Below are positions 43,938 through 56,022 of a DNA stretch of 64,000 nt, piece by piece; positions within the stretch are counted from its first letter, which is position 1, and every line of letters begins with the position of its first letter. Location: positions 1-64,000 of the forward strand of contig NZ_AVSV01000029.1 in assembly GCF_000498355.1 (NCBI RefSeq), in the 5' to 3' direction. Under the pieces are notes generated by a model. The model was not told where the DNA came from, did not search any database, and was given only the letters and a program-made list of their open reading frames with translations. The DNA is from Clostridium sp. Ade.TY (GTDB lineage Bacteria; Bacillota; Clostridia; Clostridiales; Clostridiaceae). A program made the position numbers and the translations under genes.

Positions 43938-44129
43938 TCAAATTATTTCTTTAACTCTTCCAACAATACCACCTTCAAGCATAACTTTAATACCTCTATG
44001 ATGATTTGGTGAATTTGTAAGAATTCTTTGTATTACCCCTTCTGTTAATTTACCAGAACGTTGGTCTTGCTTTTGAACTACCATAACTTTCATACCTAGT
44101 TTTAAATCCGCTCTTCTAGTTCCATTCAT
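43938..44129 (-). CDS. ywbE: YwbE family protein (DUF2196)
   Basis: The 63-residue protein matches YwbE along its whole length: NGTRRADLKLGMKV, VQKQDQRSGKLTEGVIQRIL and TNSPNHHRGIKVMLEGGIVGRVKEI. It is a conserved single-domain protein without a known function. Confidence 0.92.
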   Translation of the reverse strand: MNGTRRADLKLGMKVMVVQKQDQRSGKLTEGVIQRILTNSPNHHRGIKVMLEGGIVGRVKEII

Positions 44130-44167
44130 ATTTTTCCTCTTTCCTATTTATATCATTTAAAATAAAA

Positions 44168-44200
44168 ATTGCCTAAAATAATTAGAAACTTTTAGGCAAT
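44168..44200 (-). terminator. Terminator of the MacB-like/TetR operon
   Basis: ATTGCCTAAAA, loop, TTTTAGGCAAT, then T-rich on the minus strand. Confidence 0.8.
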
Positions 44201-44231
44201 TTTAAAATTACATATTTTAATATTTAAATTT

Positions 44232-44846
44232 TTACTTTTCTACTACACCATATTTTATAAATTTAAATTTTCTTATTAAGTCCTCTCTACACTTTTCTTT
44301 ATGACACATATTACTAAAAAATATAGAAATCTGATTCATCATTATATTCATAAGCATACTATTAAGACTTATAAGTTCATCAAAATCTTTTACTTTTAAA
44401 CTACTTACATCAACAAGCTTTATAAAATAATCTTTATATTTTAAAAAATTATCTGGCTTTAAAAATGCAAATAAATGATTTAAAAGTTTTATATCCATAT
44501 TTGAAACTGTAGTTATTATAAAATCTCTATCTTCACTATTTGCTGTATCCTCAGTTATAAAATCATAAACTAAAGTTAAAAATTCAAATATATCATATTT
44601 TTTACCTTTAATATTTTTTGCTAATGATTCAAGCATTCTATATTTAAATTCATCTAAAATATATATAAATAAATCTTCTTTATTTTCAAAATATTGATAA
44701 AAGCTTCCTCGTGATATACACGCTTCTTTTATTATTCTATTTATTGAAGCATCATAAAAACTATATTTGCTAAACTCTTCCTTTGAAGCAGTTATAATTT
44801 TATTTTGTTTATCTTTTTGTAAATTAAAAAATGTTTGGAAGGGCAT
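44232..44846 (-). CDS. TetR/AcrR family regulator
   Basis: The 204-residue regulator has an N-terminal TetR domain (KQNKIITASKEEFSKYSFYDASI, then ACISRGSFYQYFENKEDLF, about 13-57) and a divergent C-terminal ligand domain. It is 37 bp downstream of the MacB-like exporter gene in the same operon. Two TGACAA-type dyads at 46880-46925 upstream of the operon are its likely operators, giving autoregulation together with the exporter. Confidence 0.88.
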   Translation of the reverse strand: MPFQTFFNLQKDKQNKIITASKEEFSKYSFYDASINRIIKEACISRGSFYQYFENKEDLFIYILDEFKYRMLESLAKNIKGKKYDIFEFLTLVYDFITEDTANSEDRDFIITTVSNMDIKLLNHLFAFLKPDNFLKYKDYFIKLVDVSSLKVKDFDELISLNSMLMNIMMNQISIFFSNMCHKEKCREDLIRKFKFIKYGVVEK

Positions 44847-44883
44847 CTATAATCTTCTCCTATCAATATTTAAAGTAATTATT

Positions 44884-46851
44884 TTATTCTGTTCTTAATG
44901 AATCAACTGGATCTAATTTTGCAGCTTTTCTAGCTGGTACAAGACCTGCACACATACTTACAATTGTACTTACAAGAATACCGCATATTGCATAAGCTGG
45001 AGTTATATTTATAACTTTCATATCAAAAACTTCCATTGAACCAATGTTTGCAACAATTGATATTAAAAATGCACCAGTTAAGCCAATTATACCACTAAAT
45101 AACCCTATTAAAAATGCTTCTGATACAAATATTCTCTTTATATCTTTACTTCTTGCTCCTATTGCCCTTAATAATCCAATCTCCTTTGTTCTCTCAACTA
45201 CACTTATATGAAGAACTACTAATATCATTATCGATGAAACAATTAAAGAAATAGCAGCAATACCAGCAAGAACTATTGTTAATACATTTAACATTGTTAT
45301 CATTTGATCTCCCATAATTTCTTGAGTTGATCCTTGATACCCCATATCTAAAATCTTTGTTTTTATATTACTTGCCTTTTCTTTTGTATTTGCAACAAGA
45401 TATATAACACTTGCATCTAAGTTTTCATCTTTCTTTTTAAGTAATGAATTTAAATCATTATAATTCATAAACACAACTTCTGTTGTTTCTGACATACGGT
45501 CTTTGTTTCCAGTTGTATAAATACCACTTACCTTAAATGTTCCTTCAACTTCTTTTCCTTGAACCAATGCTTTTAATTTAACATTTTTTCCAATAATATT
45601 TTCACCAAGTTCTTTTTCAACTAATTCACTTACTAAAATTTCATTGTTTTTTGGTAATTTACCTTTCTCTACATTTTTATCAGTTATGGCAGATGACATA
45701 CTATTTAACATCATTATATCGCTTTTCTTATCTCCATATTTTAATGAATTATTTCCTGACATATTTATATAACTAAATCCTTTTTGTACTTCCTTAACAC
45801 CATCTATTTTTGATAATTCTTTTATATTTTTATCTTTAAAAGGTTCTTTTGCACCCATCATGGCTTTCATAGCGGCTGCTGGGTCATTTGGATTATTAGA
45901 ATTTTTCTCTGCCGGCATATTAACTTCAACTACTAAAGGGTTCATAAAACTTTTTATCATATCATTAAAATATGATTTCATTCCATTCCCTAAAGATAAC
46001 ATTAATACAACACTCATAATCCCTATACTTACCCCTACAGCAACTAATATATTTCTCTTAAGTTTTTGCTTCATATTATTTGCTGCAAGTCTTATTGCTG
46101 AAAAAAAGCTTAAATTTTTGTTGCTTTTATTTTCTGCTATATTTTCAAAAGAAACGTTATCTAATTCTACTCCTTCAATATCTTCAACTATTTCTCCATC
46201 CAATATTTTTATTATTCTACTTGAATGGGCTGCAACCTTTTCTGAATGAGTAACCATTATTACAAGCTTACCTTTTCTTGCAATATCTTTTATAATGTTT
46301 AATACTTGTTCTGTTGTTTCAGAATCTAATGCCCCTGTTGGCTCATCTGCAAGTATTATCTCTGGATCATTAACCAAAGCTCTTGCTATTGCAACTCTTT
46401 GTTTTTGACCTCCAGATAACTGATTTGGTTTTTTGTGAATATGTTCTTCAAGTCCAACTTCCTTTAAAACTTTAGTAGCTTTTTCTATACGAGTCTCTTT
46501 ACTTACATTAGATAAAGTAAGTGCAATAGTTACATTATCTAATATAGATAAATGTGGTATTAAATTACAACTTTGAAATACGAAACCTATTTTTTTCTTT
46601 CTATATTCATCTAATTCTTTTTCTTTAAAATCACCTATATTCTTTCCATCTATAAGTAATTCACCTGTAAAATCAGAATCCAAACCTCCAATTAAATTCA
46701 TCATTGTAGATTTACCGCTACCTGACTCACCTATTATAGATACAAGCTCCCCTCTATTAAAGGATACATTAATATTTTTTAATGCATGAAACTCTTGATT
46801 ATTACCTAGTTTATAATACTTATTAATATTTTTTAATTGTAATAAATCCAT
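44884..46851 (-). CDS. MacB-like ABC transporter, ATPase-permease fusion
   Basis: The 655-residue protein joins an N-terminal ATPase (about 1-225: Walker A GESGSGKST, LSGGQKQR, ILADEPTGALD) to a FtsX/MacB permease. The permease has one helix at about 262-285, a large extracytoplasmic domain (290-515) and three helices at the end with the motif VVERTKEIGLLRAIGARSKDI. It probably exports a drug, peptide or lipid substrate. Two dyads before it match TetR control. Confidence 0.9.
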   Translation of the reverse strand: MDLLQLKNINKYYKLGNNQEFHALKNINVSFNRGELVSIIGESGSGKSTMMNLIGGLDSDFTGELLIDGKNIGDFKEKELDEYRKKKIGFVFQSCNLIPHLSILDNVTIALTLSNVSKETRIEKATKVLKEVGLEEHIHKKPNQLSGGQKQRVAIARALVNDPEIILADEPTGALDSETTEQVLNIIKDIARKGKLVIMVTHSEKVAAHSSRIIKILDGEIVEDIEGVELDNVSFENIAENKSNKNLSFFSAIRLAANNMKQKLKRNILVAVGVSIGIMSVVLMLSLGNGMKSYFNDMIKSFMNPLVVEVNMPAEKNSNNPNDPAAAMKAMMGAKEPFKDKNIKELSKIDGVKEVQKGFSYINMSGNNSLKYGDKKSDIMMLNSMSSAITDKNVEKGKLPKNNEILVSELVEKELGENIIGKNVKLKALVQGKEVEGTFKVSGIYTTGNKDRMSETTEVVFMNYNDLNSLLKKKDENLDASVIYLVANTKEKASNIKTKILDMGYQGSTQEIMGDQMITMLNVLTIVLAGIAAISLIVSSIMILVVLHISVVERTKEIGLLRAIGARSKDIKRIFVSEAFLIGLFSGIIGLTGAFLISIVANIGSMEVFDMKVINITPAYAICGILVSTIVSMCAGLVPARKAAKLDPVDSLRTE

Positions 46852-46879
46852 ATTTTATCTCCTCTAACTTTAACATTAT

Positions 46880-46925
46880 ATGACAAGTTGTCATTTCTAA
46901 TAAGTTTATATGACAAGCTGTCATA
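46880..46925. promoter_or_regulatory. Twin TetR-type operators before the MacB-like operon
   Basis: ATGACAAGTTGTCAT (46880-46894) and TATGACAAGCTGTCATA (46909-46925) share TGACA halves; the centres are 30 bp apart. They lie 30-75 bp before the exporter start. Confidence 0.7.
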
Positions 46926-47116
46926 TGTCAATTGAAATATATGCCTTAATCAATTAATATTTTATCTACTTTTTAAAATAATTAATCATATAATACTAAA
47001 AATATTTTTTTAATTTATCTCTATTTAAATTAAATACTATGAACTTTTTGTATAATTTAATTATATTTATTTCTAAAGTAGTATAATTTTACTTAGTAAT
47101 AAGGGAGGTTTTTTAT

Positions 47117-47947
47117 ATGAGAAGAGTCTATACTTGTTTTCCTCACGGAAAAGTTAAAGCTTTAACTTTAAGTTATGATGATGGTTCTTTAGCTGATATA
47201 AGATTAGTTAAAATATTAAATGAAAATGGTATTAAAGGAACTTTCCATTTAAATTCAAATTTAATTTTAGATGATGTAGATGTTTATGATAAAGTTCCAT
47301 TTTATGAAGTTAAAGAACTTTATAAAGGTCATGAAGTAGCATGCCATACTTTAAATCATCCTGATATGACACGAACTAATATGACTACTAATATACAAGA
47401 AGTTATAAATGATCGTATTAATATTGAAGATGTAGTTGATTATCCTGTTCGTGGTATGTCTTATCCTTATGGTACATTTAATTTAGAAATTAAAAATATT
47501 ATGAAAATGTGTGGAATAGCTTATTCTAGAATTACTGGTAATTCTGAAAACTTTAATATGCCAAAAGATTTTTATGAATGGAAACCAACTTGTCACCATA
47601 ATCATAAATTATTAGAACTTTGTGATGAATTTTTAAAAAGAGATAGAAAAAATTTACTAAGTCTTTTCTATGTTTGGGGACATAGCTATGAATTCGATAG
47701 GGATAATAACTGGAAACTAATAGAGGACTTTGCAAAAAAAATTGGTCATAAAAAAGATATCTGGTATGCAACTAATATTGAAATAGTAGATTACATAAAT
47801 GCTTCAAAAAGACTTCAATTCTTTGCTGATTGTAGTAAAGTTTTCAATCCAAACGGAATATCTATTTGGTTATCTATATTTACTAACCTTTCAAAAACTC
47901 AAAAAATCATTGAAGTTAAGCCGCTTGAAACAGTTTCTTTAAAGTAA
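47117..47947 (+). CDS. Polysaccharide deacetylase family protein
   Basis: The 276-residue protein has the NodB motifs TLSYDDGS (Asp21, Asp22), HTLNHPDM (His77, His81) and the SYPYGT region. It has no signal peptide, so it would act inside the cell or on a soluble sugar. At the C-terminus the usual catalytic histidine may lie in FYVWGHSYEF. The substrate is not known. AAGGGAGG is the ribosome binding site. Confidence 0.8.
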   Translation: MRRVYTCFPHGKVKALTLSYDDGSLADIRLVKILNENGIKGTFHLNSNLILDDVDVYDKVPFYEVKELYKGHEVACHTLNHPDMTRTNMTTNIQEVINDRINIEDVVDYPVRGMSYPYGTFNLEIKNIMKMCGIAYSRITGNSENFNMPKDFYEWKPTCHHNHKLLELCDEFLKRDRKNLLSLFYVWGHSYEFDRDNNWKLIEDFAKKIGHKKDIWYATNIEIVDYINASKRLQFFADCSKVFNPNGISIWLSIFTNLSKTQKIIEVKPLETVSLK

Positions 47948-47954
47948 GATAAAC

Positions 47955-48010
47955 TAAAAATACTAAGGAATATAAATTAAATTATTTTATAATCCTTAGT
48001 ATTTTTTTTA
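47955..48010. terminator. Bidirectional terminator (deacetylase and DsbA-like genes)
   Basis: AAAAATACTAAGGA, AT-rich loop, TCCTTAGTATTTTTTT. Confidence 0.8.
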
Positions 48011-48012
48011 GT

Positions 48013-48675
48013 TTATTTATTAGATTCTATTTCATTAACTATATTATTAATTCTTTGCATTAAAGTATTTAAATCTGTATATCCTTTAGCCGCAAGATAA
48101 TATTTCTTTTCATTTTCTTTTATTAAAACTTGTGGAAATGAGTTAACTTTAAGCATCTTTGCATATTCAAAATCTTTAATAGAATCTTCTATGACACTTT
48201 TCTCTTTCATTTTACTTAAAAATTCATTTTCATTTATATTAAAATATTGTGCAAGTGATTTATAAAACTCATCATAATTAGGATTTAATCCTTCAAAAAA
48301 TATTTGATTTTGTAATTTCTTTATAAATTTAAATTCATCTTCTTTTTTAAATCCATAAGTTCTAAATGCACTTAAAGCACGTGCTGTTTTTTCTGAATTT
48401 AATTTATAGTTTTCTTTTCTTATTAATTCTAAATACGCTTCTGTTATTTTAGCACCTGTAACTTCAAAAATACGATTATATCCTTCTTTATAATGTTCTT
48501 TTAGTATCATCTTTACTGGTACCATTGCTTCTCCTGTAAACATACCTCCACTTACTATTTTAAAATTAAATTTATCCTTAAACTTTTCATAAGCTTCATT
48601 TATTACATCATCAAAACCATAACACCATGAACATAAACCATCATATACATAAATTATTTCATAATACTTTTCCAT
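48013..48675 (-). CDS. DsbA family protein (FrnE-like thioredoxin fold)
   Basis: The 220-residue cytoplasmic protein has the thioredoxin-fold motif YDGLCSWCYGF (Cys15, Cys18) and helical insertion, then the cis-proline loop VNSFPQVLI. No signal peptide. It could be an oxidoreductase for small dithiols or a FrnE-type protein. The ATG at 48675 follows TTGGAGG; an in-frame ATG at 48714 lies upstream of this site. Confidence 0.82.
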   Translation of the reverse strand: MEKYYEIIYVYDGLCSWCYGFDDVINEAYEKFKDKFNFKIVSGGMFTGEAMVPVKMILKEHYKEGYNRIFEVTGAKITEAYLELIRKENYKLNSEKTARALSAFRTYGFKKEDEFKFIKKLQNQIFFEGLNPNYDEFYKSLAQYFNINENEFLSKMKEKSVIEDSIKDFEYAKMLKVNSFPQVLIKENEKKYYLAAKGYTDLNTLMQRINNIVNEIESNK

Positions 48676-48817
48676 AAATATTACCTCCAAATCTTTACAT
48701 ACATAATAGTTCAATGAAGTTTCATTTTCAATGTACTTAAAAGTTATTTAATTGTATATTAATATAAATAATATAAGCAGTATTAAATGTTAATAATTAT
48801 TGTTTTAAAAGTTAAAG

Positions 48818-49147
48818 CTAATCTTCTATTGAATTTATTATATTATCTATATTTACTTTTAGCTCATTCCAATTTTCTATAAAATTATTTAGCTCATCTA
48901 TTCCGCTATCAGTAAGTCTATAATATTTTCTTTTAGCTCCAACATTTGATTCTCTCATAGTAGCAGTTAAAAGCCCTGCTTTTTCTAATCTTAAAAGCAG
49001 TGGATACATTGTTCCCTCAGATGCATTATCAAAACCATATTCTTTTAACTTTGATATTATCTCGTATCCATAAGTTTCATTCTTATGAATTATTGCAAGT
49101 ATGCATCCTTCCAATGTACCTTTAAGCATTTGTGTTTTTTTGCTCAT
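48818..49147 (-). CDS. PadR family regulator
   Basis: The 109-residue winged-helix protein shows the PadR core LKGTLEGCILAIIHKNETYGYEIISKL, EGTMYPLLLRLEKAGLLT and the wing RKYYRLTDSGIDEL. It begins directly after the stop of the upstream membrane protein gene (TAAATG), so it is co-translated. Confidence 0.9.
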   Translation of the reverse strand: MSKKTQMLKGTLEGCILAIIHKNETYGYEIISKLKEYGFDNASEGTMYPLLLRLEKAGLLTATMRESNVGAKRKYYRLTDSGIDELNNFIENWNELKVNIDNIINSIED

Positions 49148-49882
49148 TTATATCAACTCTTTCTTTAATCCTCTTCTTTTCTTATATTCTTTTTCACTTA
49201 TATAGTTATTTAGCTCATATAAAATTCCAAATGGTAACACTAAAAAGTATATTTTTATATCAATTAAATTTATTTGTGGAACTATTGTTTTTACAGTTAT
49301 TATTATAGAAATTGAAATCATTATAAGTAAAATAATAAACTTTAATATTTTATTATCTTTTTTAATCTTTTCACCATAAACTTTAATTTTACATTCTTTT
49401 ATAGAATCCTTTTTTATTTCTGAAAATACTAAATAACACATTAAAGCTATTATTAAATTTGAAATTAATTGATTGATTGTCAGGTTATAATTTAATGTAA
49501 ATCCTTTACCCATTAATATACTTGTTAATTGAGACATTAAGTAATTTATAGTAAATAATACAGCCATAGAAATTAAAAATACTTGAATTTTAAAATTATT
49601 TATTATTTTATCAACTCTAGTATACTTAACTTTTATTTCATTTATTATATTATCACAAAATTTTATATAATTATCTCCAACTAAATATTTTATATCTTTA
49701 CCATCTTTTTCAGCTTCTATAATCATATCTGCAATTTCTATTAAAGTTTCTTCTACATCTATATCTTTTAAATCTGAAAGTCTCATATAAACTACAATTT
49801 CTTCGTATATATTCTCATCTTCTTTGGTCATTCTTTTACTCAGCTTATTTATTTCTTTTAAATATTTCTCTTTAATACCCAT
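49148..49882 (-). CDS. Membrane protein with DUF1048-like N-terminal part
   Basis: The 244-residue protein has a soluble helical N-terminus (about 1-95, MGIKEKYLKEINKLSKRMTK and EEIVVYMRLSDLKDIDVEE) and four hydrophobic segments (about 105-235). It is directly upstream of the PadR gene; PadR genes are often paired with such DUF1048/DUF1700 proteins. The function is unknown. Confidence 0.65.
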   Translation of the reverse strand: MGIKEKYLKEINKLSKRMTKEDENIYEEIVVYMRLSDLKDIDVEETLIEIADMIIEAEKDGKDIKYLVGDNYIKFCDNIINEIKVKYTRVDKIINNFKIQVFLISMAVLFTINYLMSQLTSILMGKGFTLNYNLTINQLISNLIIALMCYLVFSEIKKDSIKECKIKVYGEKIKKDNKILKFIILLIMISISIIITVKTIVPQINLIDIKIYFLVLPFGILYELNNYISEKEYKKRRGLKKELI

Positions 49883-49974
49883 ATTACCATCTCCTAAATA
49901 ATATTTATTCTTAAGTATATGTGTATTGTATTACAAGGTATATACTTTGTCAAACAAGGTACTATAAAATAAAA

Positions 49975-50010
49975 AGAAGAAGTTAAAATTTTTAACCTCT
50001 TAACTTCTTC
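49975..50010 (-). terminator. Terminator of the GH63 gene
   Basis: On the minus strand GAAGAAGTTAA, loop, TTAACTTCTTC, then TTTTTAT. Confidence 0.8.
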
Positions 50011-50027
50011 CTTATTTTTACTTTATA

Positions 50028-52817
<2,790 letters not shown>

Positions 52818-52960
52818 TTATATAAATTAACTATGGAATTTTATAAACTACTTTTAATACATCTTTTAACCTATAATATATAAATTTTCCATAACTAACT
52901 TGAATATCTTAAAAGAAAAATAAATTATTATAACCATTCAGATTTTATTATAAAACCCTT

Positions 52961-52974
52961 ATTAAACGTTTTCA
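52961..52974. promoter_or_regulatory. cre-like site upstream of the GH63 gene
   Basis: ATTAAACGTTTTCA matches 12 of 14 cre positions on either strand. It lies 170 bp before the start. The rest of 52791-53359 is AT-rich; a -10-like TATAAT near 53270-53320 probably serves pstS. No clear Pho box was seen. Confidence 0.45.
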
Positions 52975-53359
52975 AACTTCTCTAAATTCACTTTTATTAT
53001 TTTTTTAACTATTATTTTAAAATTTTTAAAGTATTTATAATAACTTTTTCAAATAATTTAATTAAATAGTTAAATTTACATATTATTTTTAAAACTTTAC
53101 TATAGTAAATTGATTTAATATTATTTTTAAATCCTTTTAATATAAATTAAAAAATTTATTTAAATATATATTTGATATAGATTATCTTTATTTATCTTAT
53201 AAATTTCTAATTTTATATATTTATTTAATATCTTTTATATATATTTTTATTATGATAAAATATTTTTAGAAACTTTTATAGAATTTATATATATTTTCTA
53301 TAATATGTATAATTTTTCAAAAGACAAATTTAAAATTAACTTTAGGGGGATTGTTAATA

Positions 53360-54256
53360 ATGAAAAAAATTACTACCTTAGTGCTGTCATGTTTAATTCC
53401 TGTATCTTTATTATTTACAGGCTGTGGCAAATCTACAAATGATTCAAAGGATTTTAAAAGCGAAATTTCTTTTGCTGGATCTTCTACTTTAGTTCCTGTA
53501 ATTGATGCTGAAAAAGAAGCTTTTACAAGCAATGGAAAAACTACTTGGAACAAAATTAATAGTGAGTTTCCAGAAGAAGAAATTAAAATGCCAATAACAT
53601 CTGGTGGTTCTGGTGAAGGGGTAAAAGCTGTAATTGATAAAACTGCTGACCTTGGACTTGTATCTAGAACTGTAAAAAAAGAAGAAAAAGAGAAAATAAA
53701 AGATTTTAAAGAATTCAAAATTGGTACTGATGCTTTAACTATATCAGTTAATCCAAAGAATCCAATTTTAAAGAAAACTGATAACTTAACTACTGAACAA
53801 ATAAGAGATATATTCTCTGGAAAATATAAATATTGGAGTGACTTAGATAAAAGCTTACCAAAGAAAGAAATCGTAGTTATTACTAGAGACTTAAGTGGTG
53901 GAGCTCATGAAGTATTCCAAAAGAATGTTATGAAAGATGTAAAAGTAAAAAAAGATGTTATACAAGCTCCTTCAATGGGTGCCTTAACAAGCAAAATCAT
54001 GGAAAATGAATATGCAATAGGTTATGCATCATATGGTGTTGTTAATCAAAATAAAGGAAAATTAACACCACTAAAAGTAGATGGAGTTGAAGCTACAAAA
54101 GAAAATATTAAAGATGGTAAATATAAAATCTCTCGTCCATTATTAATTATAAAAAGTGGAGATTTAAATCTTTCTGAAAAAGCATTTGTTGACTTCATTC
54201 TTTCTAGTGATGGTCAAGCTGTAGTAGAAAAATTAGGTTTTATTCCTGAAAAGTAA
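53360..54256 (+). CDS. pstS: Phosphate ABC transporter substrate-binding lipoprotein PstS
   Basis: The 298-residue lipoprotein has signal and lipobox LLFTGC (Cys22). Phosphate-site patterns are FAGSSTLVPVIDAE, TSGGSGEGVKAV, VSRTVK and RDLSGGAHEVFQ. It captures phosphate outside the membrane for PstCAB. The start is the ATG at 53360 after AGGGGG; an in-frame TTG three codons earlier is too close. A hairpin after its stop probably raises its level relative to pstC. Confidence 0.93.
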   Translation: MKKITTLVLSCLIPVSLLFTGCGKSTNDSKDFKSEISFAGSSTLVPVIDAEKEAFTSNGKTTWNKINSEFPEEEIKMPITSGGSGEGVKAVIDKTADLGLVSRTVKKEEKEKIKDFKEFKIGTDALTISVNPKNPILKKTDNLTTEQIRDIFSGKYKYWSDLDKSLPKKEIVVITRDLSGGAHEVFQKNVMKDVKVKKDVIQAPSMGALTSKIMENEYAIGYASYGVVNQNKGKLTPLKVDGVEATKENIKDGKYKISRPLLIIKSGDLNLSEKAFVDFILSSDGQAVVEKLGFIPEK

Positions 54257-54262
54257 TTATTT

Positions 54263-54300
54263 AATTAACTTGTAGTGTAATCTTATGCTACAAGTTAATT
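54263..54300 (+). terminator. Intra-operon hairpin after pstS
   Basis: AATTAACTTGTAG, loop, CTACAAGTTAATT followed by TATTTT. It is a weak terminator or 3' stabiliser between pstS and pstC, as often seen where PstS is needed in excess. Confidence 0.7.
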
Positions 54301-54325
54301 TATTTTAAAAGAAAGGATTTATTTT

Positions 54326-55189
54326 ATGAATATAAGAGATAAGTTATTTAAACTTATAATAAAAGTAATAGCTATAATTTCTTTAAGTTTAATTGCACTT
54401 ATTGTATTATTTATTTTTAAAGAAAGTATAGCTCTTTTTAAGGACTATTCTTTTACAAAATTTATTTTTTCAAAAGAATGGAATCCATTAAGTGATCCAG
54501 TAGAGCTTGGTATACTTCCTATGATATTATCAACTCTTTACATTTCATTTTTAGCAATTTTAATTGCAACTCCAATAGCAATAGGTGCTGCTTTATATAT
54601 TAGTTTTTTTGTAAATAAAAGGCTTAAAAATTTAATTCATTCCTTTATATCTATACTTGCTGGAATCCCTTCAGTAATTTATGGATTTATTGGACTTTTA
54701 GTTGTAGTTAAATTTATAGAGATTACTTTCAATAAGGAATCTGGAGAAAGTGTACTAGCTGGTGCTATAGTTTTATCTATAATGATAATTCCATATATAA
54801 TATCCAATTTAGAAGAAAGTTTCACTAAAATTTATAATAAATATGGTAAAGCATCATCTTCTCTTGGTGTATCAAAAAATTATATGATTTTAAATCTTAT
54901 AATTCCATCTGCAAAGAGAAGTATAATAGCAAGTATAGTATTAGCCCTTGGAAGAGCTATGGGTGAAACTATGGCTGTTATGATGGTTATTGGTAATGCT
55001 CCTATTATGCCAAAACTTTTAGGTAAAGCTGAAACTATCCCTTCACTTTTAGCACTTGAAGTTGGCTCATCAGAACTTTATAGCTTTCATTACTATGGTC
55101 TTTATGCATCAGGCTTTGTCCTTATGATAGTACTTATAATAATAAACATAGTATTCCAAAGAGTTAAAGATTCAGTAATAAAGGAGTAA
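54326..55189 (+). CDS. pstC: Phosphate ABC transporter permease PstC
   Basis: The 287-residue protein has six membrane helices and an N-terminal extension FKDYSFTKFIFSKEWNPLSDPVELGILP typical of PstC. It ends its transporter loop with ALGRAMGETMAVMMVIGN, the cytoplasmic EAA-type motif that contacts PstB. It is second in the pst operon. Confidence 0.93.
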   Translation: MNIRDKLFKLIIKVIAIISLSLIALIVLFIFKESIALFKDYSFTKFIFSKEWNPLSDPVELGILPMILSTLYISFLAILIATPIAIGAALYISFFVNKRLKNLIHSFISILAGIPSVIYGFIGLLVVVKFIEITFNKESGESVLAGAIVLSIMIIPYIISNLEESFTKIYNKYGKASSSLGVSKNYMILNLIIPSAKRSIIASIVLALGRAMGETMAVMMVIGNAPIMPKLLGKAETIPSLLALEVGSSELYSFHYYGLYASGFVLMIVLIIINIVFQRVKDSVIKE

Positions 55190-55194
55190 TTTAA

Positions 55195-56022
55195 ATGAAA
55201 AAACTTATTAATATATGGATATATTTAAGTATGCTAATTGTTGTTGTTGTATTAAGCTTTATTTTAATATTTATAGCTAAAGAAGGAATATCACAAATAA
55301 ATTTCACATTTTTATTCAAATCTCCAAAAGGTATGCCAATAGGTTCTAATGGAGGAATATTCCCTGCAATTATAGGAAGTTTATTAACTACATTTATTGC
55401 AAGTATTATAGCTGGAATAATGGGATTATGTACATCTATATTTAACGTATTTTACATAAAAAATAAGACACTTAATAATGTTGTATGTACTATTGTTCAG
55501 TGCATATCAGGTGTTCCTTCAATAATACTTGGTTTATTTGGATATGCATTTTTAGTAGTAACTTTAGGCTTTGGTAAAAGTGTTCTTTCAGCTTCAATAA
55601 CTTTAGCAATTATGATATATCCTTACATAGAAGTTAGACTTGAAAAATGTTTTAGAGAATTTCAAGAAGAATATTTATTATCATCTTATTCCCTTGGTGT
55701 ATCAAAGGAATATACAATAATACACCTAGTCTTAAATGGAACAAAAAAAGAAATTATAACATCCATAACTATGGCTTCTGGTTTTGCAATGGGAGCAACC
55801 GCTCCTATAATGTTAACAGGTGCTGTTGTTAATACTCATTCTCCAGAAAGTTTACTCGATCCATTTATGTCATTACCTTACCATCTTTATATTTTAATGC
55901 AACAAGGTATAGGTATTGATAAAGCTTATGGTACTGCATTTGTTCTTATAATTTTAGTTCTTATTATAAACTTTTTAGGTGCAATTTTAGGAGGTCTTAA
56001 AAAAGATGAACACTTTGATTAA
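55195..56022 (+). CDS. pstA: Phosphate ABC transporter permease PstA
   Basis: The 275-residue protein has six membrane helices; GGIFPAIIGSLLTTFIASIIAG and ITMASGFAMGATAPIMLTGA are the PstA conserved parts. It starts 5 bp after pstC and overlaps pstB by 17 bp, so the three are translated together. Confidence 0.93.
   Translation: MKKLINIWIYLSMLIVVVVLSFILIFIAKEGISQINFTFLFKSPKGMPIGSNGGIFPAIIGSLLTTFIASIIAGIMGLCTSIFNVFYIKNKTLNNVVCTIVQCISGVPSIILGLFGYAFLVVTLGFGKSVLSASITLAIMIYPYIEVRLEKCFREFQEEYLLSSYSLGVSKEYTIIHLVLNGTKKEIITSITMASGFAMGATAPIMLTGAVVNTHSPESLLDPFMSLPYHLYILMQQGIGIDKAYGTAFVLIILVLIINFLGAILGGLKKDEHFD

Noticed and set aside
49914-49948. AAGTATAT ... ATATACTT inverted repeat before the PadR operon
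   Set aside because: The arms are short, purely AT-rich and far apart, so chance pairing cannot be excluded.
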